64,000 nt of DNA from Rhizophagus clarus (lineage: Eukaryota; Glomeromycota; Glomeromycetes; Glomerales; Glomeraceae), in contig BLAL01000071.1 in assembly GCA_015698045.1 (NCBI GenBank), positions 64,501 through 128,500 on the forward strand, read 5' to 3'. The notes under the pieces are model-generated. The model was not told the DNA's origin and searched no databases. It saw only the letters and a program-made list of their open reading frames with translations. This document shows positions 55,888 to 64,000 of this stretch, one piece after another; within the stretch, counting starts at the first letter, position 1; every line of letters starts with the position of its first letter. A program made the translations under genes and the position numbers.

Positions 55888-56270
55888 GTATGTACATGTT
55901 ATCTGCTTCGCAAAGTCATCTATAAGCTCATTGTCGTTGCCATCATCTCTGTCAGAAAGGATAATGTCGTACTTATAAAAAAAAAATTAAAATAATAATA
56001 TTTTAAGTGATAATTTAAATTTGATTAATAAAATTTTACCCATCGTCGATATCATCATCGCCTTTACGACCACGACCTCCACGACCTCTATGACTACCAC
56101 GACCACTACGATCACCACGATCACTATGACTTGCTGCTAAAAAAAAGATTAGTATTAATATTTTAAGAAATTCATTTTTAAGTCGTACAAGATCAAGAAA
56201 ATAAATTTTTGCACATGATACGGTTACGGACCAGAATAGTTCTGCTTCTTTATTGCAGATTGTACGCTAA
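55888..56270 (-). pseudogene. Captured RGG-protein exons
   Basis: Three minus-strand exon-like blocks have matching splice sites. About 56264-56228 encodes a QSAIKKQNYSGP-like piece before a GTAACC donor. 56136-56040 encodes SHSDRGDRSGRGSHRGRGGR, then KGDDDIDD, before GGTAAAAT. 55971-55888 encodes YDIILSDRDDGNDNELIDDF. The RG/RGG repeat followed by an acidic tail is typical of RNA-binding or nucleolar proteins. No complete domain is present, and neighbours are unrelated. Probably host gene cargo of the CACTA element, in the opposite orientation to the L10 exon. Confidence 0.5.
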
Positions 56271-56579
56271 AAGGTGAAAGTAAGATTCGTGATATTAACG
56301 ATGATAATATTATCATAGCAAAAAATGATAAATAAAATATATAGATAACCGGTACACCCTTTTCAGAATTATATGTAAAATGCATAAAATGCAAAATTTT
56401 TATTAATTTTATTGCTATATTTTATATTCTTTCATTCGTTATTATACTGTACTATATGATAAAATATATTGTTTAAAATTTGTGTAACTGTTCAAATGTT
56501 GACCAATTATAATCAACTTATTATTTAATGATCACATGATTTAATTATTTGTTTATATTGTCATTTTATTTTTTTTTCT
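56271..56579. other. No gene seen
   Basis: AT-rich spacer inside the CACTA element. Confidence 0.4.
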
Positions 56580-57250
56580 TTTTTCTCTTTAATTTTTTCG
56601 CTTACTGTAAGTCTGTAACCGCTTTCTTTTTTTTACAATATTATCAAATTAACACGTAAAAACACACAAGGTATATTTTTTATTAATGTTACACTTCTCT
56701 TTAACGACGTTTTTTTACATTTTTTTCTTTATTATATTCAGGAAAAGAACACATAAGGTATATTTTTTATTAACGCTACACTTCTCTTTTCATATGATTA
56801 TAAATATTTTCTATTAACGTCCTCTTGCTAACGTTTCTTTCTTCCTTTTACTAATACTTCTCTTATTAACATATCTGAATTTTCTATCATTTACTTTTCT
56901 TAAATTTTACTAACGTTTCCACTATCTAATATTTTTCTTCATTGCTATTGTATATATATAGTTATCTTTCATGTTTGCTGTGGTCTGGAACTACCTGAGA
57001 TTTTTGACTACCTAGGGATGAAGTTGTAGGGTACTTGTACATTATTTTTCTATTTTCTTTCTTCTACTGTTTCTTTCTTCTATAATTTCTACTAATTATT
57101 TTCTTCTACTAATTTTTATTTATTTTATTTCTTTCCTACTAACATTTTTTACTACTAACTATTTCTTTTTCTTCTACTAATATTCTTTTTTTATTATTGT
57201 TCCTTTTCTAACAACCTGTTACTAATAATGTTACTTTCGTTTAATGATCA
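56580..57250 (+). other. Intron-like pyrimidine array
   Basis: Repeated blocks of GGTATATTTTTTATTAACGC or TTAATG, then TACACTTCTCTTT, poly-T and CAG or TAG, at about 56670-56820, followed by CTAAC/CTTTC runs to 57250. They look like remains of short introns with branch sites, similar in style to the arrays at 1-1330 and 18600-20060, but exon content is unclear. Confidence 0.35.
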
Positions 57251-57539
57251 AATTTGAATATAATGAAAATAAGTAAGCGAACAAGTGAAATCTAATTTCG
57301 TTAGTATGCCACTTACAGTATAATTGATTTATATAATATAGATTTATTCGCAATTTATTGAATTTAGATTTGATTTTACATAAATGTAGTATTGATTTTA
57401 CATAGATTGTAATTCATATTTTTTGTTTTTAATTAAAAATAAATTTTGAGTTAAAATTATAAATTAATCTGAAAAAATATATATAAATTACAAATTATAA
57501 TATAAATTCTATAATTTTTGCCTGAATTATTAAAAATAT

Positions 57540-57916
57540 TATACTGCCCGGTATATGTACTTGAACTTTATCGTGTTCATATCGGGTACCAAAATATGTC
57601 CATATCGGACAGCTATAAAATAATTATCGGTGCTATCTGATAAATGTATGATTGGTATACGATATTTATACGATATTTATTACAATATATCGGGTATACA
57701 GTAAATAAATGATATGTGCCCGATATTATAACTACCCGATATGTGTGAATACTTGTGCGATAACTGTAATATGTATCACCGAATTTCCGCATAAACAATA
57801 CACATATCGGGTACCTGATATGTGTATTATTATCGAATATCATACACATATCCTACAAATATATTACACATATCGGGTACCCGATATGTATCCGCTAGCA
57901 TCGATTTTGACCAGTG
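57540..57916. repeat. Right TIR and subterminal repeats of the CACTA element
   Basis: About ten ATATCGGG/CCCGATAT motifs, several as the palindrome ATATCGGGTACCCGATAT (for example at about 57869-57886). Ends in GACCAGTG at 57916. Confidence 0.85.
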
Positions 57917-58002
57917 ACAAGCAAATTAATTTATCTGTTTTTATAATTTTTAAATTTTATTAAATAAATAGTGTAATCTATTTTATATTAAAAATTGATA
58001 AA

Positions 58003-58045
58003 TTAATAAATTTTATTACCGTGCTGCTTTGGTAAGAGTTCTTGT

Positions 58046-58077
<32 letters not shown>

Positions 58078-58830
58078 ATATTGTTGGTGTAGCTGCTGCA
58101 GCTGTGATTGATGTTGTTGCTGTAGTTGCTGCAGCTGTGATTGATGTTGTTGCTGTAGCTGCTGCAGCTGTAGTTGGTGTTGTTGCTGCTGTTGCATTGT
58201 TGTTGGTATCGTTATCATTGGTATCGTTGTCATCATTACTGATGATGTGGCTGTTGATACAGCCGCTGAAGTGGGTACGGTAACTAATTATAAAATAGAA
58301 ATTTTTACATTTATTAGATATTTTTATAAAGATATTAGCAAATTATAATTATAGATATGTGATATACAATGAAAAATAAAAAAGTTGTGACACAGGTGAC
58401 AGAGAGTATGGTAACATTGCATACGTGACAAATAAATTATTTTTTATATAAAATAATAAAATTTACTGATACTGAAACCTATTGATAGTTTAAAGAACGA
58501 AGTCCCAAATACAGGCCTCTTGAATATAGGTCTTTCGACCACAGGAGTTGTTGGAGTTGTTGAATTATTTGGTTTATTTATTACAGGTTAAAAAAAGAAA
58601 CATATTTTTAAAATTATAATTAAAGATTTTTCTTTTATTTCTATTATATATAATTATCTTACTTACCATGAAATATTATTTTTATTATTGTAAATAGCGT
58701 TTAAGGTGTCCTTATGGACATTTCTCATCGCTTCACCCATCCCTTTACTTAATTCTTGAGTTGTTATTTTAAGGGCCTTCAATGTAATTTCGTCTTCCTC
58801 TTTCCTCTAATTTTCATTTGTTGAAAAACA
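58003..58830 (-). CDS. PolyQ multi-exon protein, partial
   Basis: Minus-strand exons: about 58807-58673 (TLKALKITTQELSKGMGEAM, donor GTAAG), about 58590-58470 (NNSTTPTTPVVERPIFKRPV), and about 58283-58003 (VTVPTSAAVSTATSS, then Met/Thr/Ile-rich sequence and Gln/His/Leu tracts from CAG/CAA repeats). The last exon ends EQLLPKQHG-like before a possible GTAATA donor or a stop at 58003. The repeat unit QQLQQQHQSQL is 11 codons long, two to three times. Looks like a lineage-specific regulatory-type protein with a helical N-terminal part. The 5' exons are not identified and no domain is recognised. Confidence 0.45.
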
Positions 58831-59263
58831 TTTTTATCGATAGAGCAAGGAAAGCGGGTAAGGAGAGGAGTATCGTATTTTTTTTTTTTTTTTATAATCA
58901 TGATTTTTTTTCTTTTTTTTTCTTTTTTTTTTATAAAGCATGATTTTTTTTTCTTGTGCAAAAAAAAAAATCGTGATAGATTTTTAAATTAGGGAATAGT
59001 CCACTATTTTATAGTATTTTAAGAAAATCTTGATGCAATGATTGATTATCTAAAGATTGAAAGTATAATAAACTTAACCATATTAAGGTTAATGACATAG
59101 CCATAAAAATCAATTGCATAGTATTGGCATAGCCCACTTGACTATTTAAGAAATCGAATTGTCATAAGCCCACTTAAAATAAAATCAAAAATTTAATAGT
59201 ACAATAACGTAGCAAACAGAAAAATATTTTATAATAATATTAAAAAAATTATAATTAAATTTA
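58831..59263. other. Poly-A/T runs and AT-rich sequence
   Basis: 58880-58970 is mainly T/A homopolymer. No gene. Confidence 0.5.
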
Positions 59264-59765
59264 TTAAATTCTTTCTCTATCTAAAATATAATATAAATTT
59301 TCAATTTTAAAAAATCCCACGCATCTATCTATGCCAATAACTTCAATAAACTGGAAACCACCAAATTTGTTAAAATATATCAGCCCATAATTATCTTCTT
59401 CATATTTATCAATTTTTCGAACATAAGCAAATATACATTCCAATTCATTATACCTATGCATAATGAAGTATTCTATTTCACCAAATATTTCTTTTACTTC
59501 AAGTTCTGGTAATATATTGGGAAAATGAGCGTATTTATCAACAGTTATGTTTATCTAATATAAAAATAAATTAGTATATTTTTGTAATAATATAACATTT
59601 AAAAATATAATTTCATTTACCGCAACTGAATAATTATTTCAATTTTTTATTTTATCTTTTGTCACCCATTTAGAACTTATAATATGACCATCTTTACATA
59701 GTTTACCGTATTTTCTTACAATAGGAGAGAAATTCTATGTATGGTTCAAAATATTATTTGAACTT
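59264..59765 (-). pseudogene. CACTA-type transposase C-terminal remnant
   Basis: Two minus-strand blocks. About 59765-59630 encodes SPIVRKYGKLCKDGHIISSK with a TGA and an upstream TAG. After an intron-like gap (GTAAAT...TATTAG, about 59621-59557), 59556-59264 encodes ITVDKYAHFPNILPELEVKE, IFGEIEYFIMHRYNEL, FAYVRKI and VIGIDRCVGFFKI to a TAA. The G-E-x-x-Y-F...L-A-Y-V segment is shared with the C-terminus of the transposase at 50951-51768. The catalytic core is absent, so this is a fragment. Confidence 0.6.
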
Positions 59766-60239
59766 CGCCTAAAAACGCATTTTAAATCTGAAATCAAATT
59801 TGGAAACTCCAAATTTTTTGATATTAATAATCCAATTCAATTAAAAAGCTTCTTTATATACTTTTAAATATGCATGTTTCGATTAATAATATAAGGTTAA
59901 TATATTATTTTGAATCAAACACACGTGTATATTCACTGCATTTATTATAACATAATGGATCGTCTTATCAACATGACATAATATTCATTTTAATTTGCTA
60001 AATAAAGAAACTTTACTCGAACCTTGTACTTAAGTCAAATGCATGTGTGCATAATTATTATTATTATTTTTTTTAAGCAAGCCAGCTTGCGATTTATTGA
60101 ATAAAATAATTAAGATGGTATAAAAAATAAAAGTAAACAAATAAATTGTAAGTGCAGAAAAAAAAATAAATAAAATAAAATAAAATAATCAGATAAAATA
60201 TAAAATAGAAAATTTAAAAAAAAAATAAAAAATAAATGA
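59766..60239. other. No gene seen
   Basis: AT-rich; A/T homopolymer and AAATAAAAT runs at 60160-60240. Confidence 0.45.
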
Positions 60240-60882
60240 GATAAAAAATATCTAATATCAATAACGTCAGAAATGGTGGGAATGGTGGTGACGATGGGAA
60301 TGATAGTAGGGAGATTGAGAACAAGAGCGCCTGCGCTCACAGCTGTGTTCACGGTGGTGGGGTCTATGGTAGGGGGATCAGGAGTGATAGCGCCTGCGCT
60401 CTCTATATTCATATCTCCTACGATCCACCCTCTTTCTCTGAGCGGCCCGAACTAATGCTTAAAATAAGCAAACAAGCAATTATTAAGATAAACGCAACGA
60501 ATTAATGAGAAAATCAGTTAAATAATAAATACTTACATTCTGTCAACCAGAACTCATCTGAGAGTTTATTATAGAACCTCTCATCATGTAGTGTCAGGGT
60601 ATGAACTGGAAATTCATCTGGGTTCCCATTTATCAACCTTTTTAAGTTCTCATATCCCAACCTGAGAGCGTTCCATTTGTTCCGGCATTGCTTTCGTCTT
60701 GGAGCAAAATTTGGATGCGCAGTAATTATTTCTTGTTTAATTCGTCTTCAGATATATTTTTGCCTGTGCAATGACGTTGTGTTAAAGTCAGGCTGATAAG
60801 CCCGACAACGTTGAATTAAAGTTAACACTGCGTCATTAGGCCATTGGATCATGTTTGGGAGGGCTGCGTTTAGTAATGCCAT
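60240..60882 (-). pseudogene. SANT/Myb-like gene with two stops
   Basis: Exon 1 (60882-60537) starts MALLNAALPNMIQWPNDAVL. It continues with LTLIQRCRAYQPDFN, a TGA where the third-helix Trp of a SANT-like domain is expected (KYI(stop)RRIKQEI), then RKQCRNKWNALRLGYENLKR and LHDERFYNKLSDEFWLTE, up to a GTAAGT donor. Exon 2 (from 60451 after CATTAG) encodes an Arg/His-rich tail (RKRVDRRRYEYRERRRYHS(stop)SP, then HHREHSC). Both stops are TGA and fit TGG and CGA. The domain layout is like the CACTA accessory gene at 52755. Probably a dead transposon-associated DNA-binding protein. Confidence 0.62.
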
Positions 60883-62329
60883 ATTCTCTGTATTTATAAT
60901 AAATTTTATTATGATTTCTTCGAATTTATTTTTACGATGTTTAGTGGGATTTATTTTTATGATATTTAATGGGGCAAATGTCAGGAAAAAGCTCTATATT
61001 TATAAAAAAATTTTTATTATGATTTCTTTGAATTATTTTTACGAACTTGCCTGACAACAATTTAATTAATTTATTTAAATCCTTTAAATTCTACATATCA
61101 TTGAATACACGCATATTTATTAATTTATTTGAACATATTAATTGTTTAATATTTAAAATAAAAATAAATAAATTCTATTAATAACAGTAATAGGGTGAAA
61201 ATTTTTTCTTTTTAGATATTCTTTAAAAAAAAAAGATATTACTTTGCCTTCCTTATTTCTTTGTTTAATACATAAATTATAAACTATGCATGGCCTTCCT
61301 TGATTATATTGCATATTATATTGAATACCACTAACACGCATTTTGTGTGATGGTATTTTTATAATTTTCAATTATAATAAATAATTGAATCTTTTGATCT
61401 AACCTCAATCTACACCGTAACGAACTTAATTCGATCTTAATTTACTCCATTCTGGATTAGTACTTACCAATTAGACAAATGATTAATAATAAGCCTATCA
61501 AATTAGTTGCACATGACTTGTGTTATTGTATTAGTTGATATACCGATATTTGATACACCGCTTTCTGCTATAGGAGAGATATCGGTAATTTTAATTGATA
61601 TCGGTATTTTTTCAAGTATCGTTATATTTAATCACTTCCATGTATGAAAATCCAAGTTTACAAATGAGGCTTAGATACTTAGTTCATTAGGATCATCACA
61701 TGGTTTGTATAATACTGTATAAGGCAACAAATCTGTATGTTCGTGCCGATATAATTTTTTTTTCCGATCATATTTTTTATATTTTACAATAATGAGTTGC
61801 TTGTCAAGAGCGCCACAATCTATAATTCCAAAATGTAACTAGAAATGCGCAAGTTGCCAGGATTGTTGTTACCAACAATCAAACAGTTTAAAAAATTTCT
61901 TTTTTTTAAACTGTTGCTTTAATAAATTATTTTAAAAAATATATTTATGGAAAAATACATGGAGCTTTGTATTCTATGTTTTCTCAGTGTGGAAAGTAAT
62001 ATTGTGAAGTTCAAGTTATTTATAGACAAGCAATTATTTAAAAATAGTGTATTTTAAATATAATATTATTAAACGATTAAATTAATTATTCCTTTTTTGT
62101 TATAATGTAAAGCCTAAAGGAAACATCGGAAATACAACCTGCAATTTCAAGAACATTAAGAGAGGCATTATTACTCAGAGGAATACAAGAAAATTTGAAT
62201 GATGATGATTTTAAGTTATATTAAGGATTCGTCAGGATGTTCTAGTTTAAGATGCGAAGAGGATCTGGATTTCCGTTCATTAAATCTGATCAATGATGTT
62301 GTTAAATAACATCACTATGAGAAGCAGGT
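60883..62329. other. Mostly non-coding; one possible exon
   Basis: AT-rich. 62115-62223 is open and coding-like on the plus strand (KETSEIQPAISRTLREALLL) and could be an isolated exon. A hairpin of AACAGTTTAAAAAA with TTTTTTTAAACTGTT lies at 61877-61916. Confidence 0.4.
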
Positions 62330-63015
62330 TACCACAAGCAGCAACACTAGCAACAATAGCATGAGCATCATCACCACTAGCAATAATAGCACGAGCAATA
62401 CCATAATCACCAATAGCAACAATAGCACAAGTAGTACCATCATCACCATTAGTAACAATAGCACGAGCAGTACCATCATCACCACTAGCAACAACAGTAC
62501 GAGTAGTACCATCATCAGCACTAGCAACAATAGCACGAGCAATACCACCATCACCACTAGCAACAATAGCATGAGCAATAACACCATCACCACTATCAAC
62601 AATAGCACGAGCAGTACCATCATCACCACTAGCAACAACAGTATGAGTAATACTATTATCACTACTAGCAACAATACCATACCATCATCACCAATAGCAA
62701 CAATAGCACGAGCAGTACCATCATCACCACTAGCAACAACAGTACAAGCAATACCATCATCACCACTAGCAACAATAGCATGAGCAGTACCATCATCACC
62801 ACTAGCAACAATAGCATGAGCAGTACCATCATCACCACTAGCAACAATAGCACGAGCAGTACCATCATCACTACTAGCAACAACAGTACGAGCAATACCA
62901 CCATCACCAATAGCAACAATAGCATGAGCAGTACCATCATCACCACTAGCAACAATAGCACGAGTAGTACCACCATCACCACTAGCAGCAATAGCATCAG
63001 AAGCCTCACCCAGAA
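62330..63015. repeat. 36-bp coding-compatible minisatellite
   Basis: About 19 diverged units of AGCAACAATAGCACGAGCAG plus TACCATCATCACCACT, 36 bp each. The unit is a multiple of three, so long frames stay open on both strands (Ser/Asn/Thr/Ile-rich on plus; Ala/Val/Asp/Gly- or Leu/Val-rich on minus). No evidence decides whether any frame is used. Confidence 0.85.
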
Positions 63016-63560
63016 GCAGCATCATCACACTATCATAGTCATCATTATCACGTCAGAGGTATAAAAATAAAATTATTGAAAGTTGTCATCATTTCCACAA
63101 ACAAAATTCTATGAAGAGATAGGAACCACCCGCGTCTTGTAATAAAATTTATTTGATCAACCAATCTAATAATTTTTCCCAAATGTTAAGAATTTTGGTG
63201 AAACTTTTGATGATGAAAAATCAATTTCTTGTGGTTATTAAAGCTATTTATTTGATGTGAAAGATAGATGAAAAAAATGCTTCTCAATTTAATTAGGAAA
63301 GTCCAGACAATATTGATCATCTATATGACATTCCATTAAATCGTAAAGCTGGAACATTATCATCATTTAATCAACAACAATGAGAACAAGAACAACAACA
63401 AGAACAACAACAATGACAATAATAATGACAACAGTACTAATAAAGATACGCAATACAATTGAAGTTTAACATTCTAAATAAAAATGTCTTATTGTTTTAG
63501 TTCTAAATGTGAATGATTTAACTTGCATTTACATTCTAAATACAATTTAAAATTTAAGTA
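63016..63560 (+). other. Possible exon remnant and polyQ tract
   Basis: After an AATTAG acceptor (about 63298) the sequence reads ESPDNIDHLYDIPLNRKAGT, LSSFNQQQ, then CAA/GAA repeats with stops (63380-63450). Probably the end of a gene with an eroded polyQ tail. Nothing else supported. Confidence 0.3.
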
Positions 63561-63721
63561 TATGGGGTCTTTGCAATAGAAAGGTATGAAACTCAAAAAA
63601 AAATAAAAATTTAATTAATATTATATCTACACTTATTTTAGTATAAAAAACATAATTAGTATATAAAGTAAATTTAAAAATTTTTTTGAGTTTCGTACCT
63701 TTTTATTGCAAAGACCCCATA
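63561..63721. mobile_element. TA-flanked MITE (Tc1/mariner-like)
   Basis: 161 bp. Left TATGGGGTCTTTGCAATAGA faces the right end, which on the opposite strand reads TATGGGGTCTTTGCAATAAA; the TIRs extend over about 44 bp. TA lies on both sides. No ORF. Confidence 0.75.
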
Positions 63722-64000
63722 TATTTATTGATAGTAATGTGTGATAATAAAAAACACAGTAATAGTACATAGTAGAATTATTCTTTAGCTTTCAATATGA
63801 TCTAATGCTTGATTTTTTGCAAGATAATAATATATACTACAGTACATACTGAAAAATTTATTTATATTATTCATGTACAACTTTTTTTTTAGAGAAAATA
63901 CTAGAATTCAAAAAAGTTTTCGTTATTAGTTAGTATTCTTTCTATTTAACAAACAATTCATGTTTTATTTTGATTTTTTTCTAATAATTTAGCATTTTTA
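63722..64000. other. AT-rich window end, no gene seen
   Basis: No supported feature. Confidence 0.4.

Larger units (their letters stand above)
46480..57916. mobile_element. CACTA transposable element, 11.4 kb, with captured exons
   Basis: Left end CACTGGTCAAAATCAATACT. Right end on the opposite strand CACTGGTCAAAATCGATGCT. Both are directly flanked by ACA (46477-46479 and 57917-57919), a 3-bp target duplication. Subterminal regions contain many ATATCGGG and CCCGATAT motifs in both orientations. Inside: a Tnp2-type transposase, a SANT-like DNA-binding gene, a four-exon gene and gene fragments. Termini, TSD length and transposase type all agree with the CACTA (En/Spm) superfamily. The transposase has one premature TAG, so present activity is doubtful. 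Confidence 0.9.

Noticed and set aside
57540..57916. Open frames in the subterminal repeats
   Set aside because: Produced by the ATATCGGG/CCCGATAT repeats; no coding character.
58029..58283. Val/Ala-rich open frame on the plus strand
   Set aside because: Antisense of the CAG/CAA polyQ tract; the minus-strand frame has splice sites and normal codons.
62315..63028. Long Leu/Val-rich and Ala/Val-rich open frames on the minus strand
   Set aside because: They are frame readings of the 36-bp minisatellite; low complexity and no flanking coding evidence.
1..64000. CRISPR arrays, tRNA or rRNA genes, telomere repeats
   Set aside because: No spacer-like arrays, no cloverleaf with a GTTCGANTC T-arm, no rRNA motifs and no TTAGGG arrays were seen.

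Overview
The window is strongly AT-rich eukaryotic DNA and looks fungal. It has short introns (GTAAGT donors, pyrimidine-rich AG acceptors), very long intergenic stretches, dense transposon debris and lineage-specific Cys-rich, SANT, BCS1-like and F-box/LRR-type gene fragments. The mix of Ty3/Gypsy, CACTA/Plavaka-like and Polinton-like or viral genes fits an arbuscular mycorrhizal (Glomeromycota, Rhizophagus-like) genome. That assignment is inference. I see no rRNA, tRNA or CRISPR.

Layout. 1-1330: an array of tiny exons and introns. 2582-9662: a Ty3/Gypsy element on the minus strand with one LTR and disabled catalytic and zinc residues. 9663-26232: a 16.6-kb Polinton-like or viral-derived block. 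It holds the C-terminal part of a family B DNA polymerase, two divergently arranged integrase | Gag-protease modules in mirror orientation, a P-loop ATPase piece, a zinc-finger/restriction-endonuclease-like gene, a membrane protein, a coiled-coil protein and small Cys-rich or HTH proteins. No reverse transcriptase is seen in it. A 2.38-kb non-autonomous CACTA element (18126-20506) sits precisely inside the endonuclease-like gene and carries a second micro-exon array. 26233-29862: the 3' half of the same Gypsy family in the opposite orientation, ending in an LTR.

29863-46479 is gene-poor. It holds remnants of a Plavaka/CACTA transposase N-terminus, a phosphodiesterase-like gene, a BCS1-like AAA ATPase, Cys-rich exons, an acidic repeat protein, a small basic two-exon gene, two MITEs (one hAT-like with 8-bp TSDs) and local satellite repeats.

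46480-57916 is an 11.4-kb CACTA element with CACTG termini, subterminal repeats and a 3-bp TSD (ACA). It carries a Tnp2-type transposase (one premature TAG), a divergently transcribed four-exon gene, a three-exon SANT-like DNA-binding gene, and captured host exons including a piece of ribosomal protein L10 (uL16). 57917-64000 has a polyQ gene, a transposase C-terminal remnant, a SANT pseudogene, a 36-bp minisatellite and a TA-flanked MITE.

Two themes join the window. CACTA-type elements carry gene fragments and micro-exon arrays. Decay occurs mostly by C:G to T:A transitions: many premature stops fit CGA, CAG, CAA or TGG turned into stops, and in two cases the paired Gypsy copies show the change directly.
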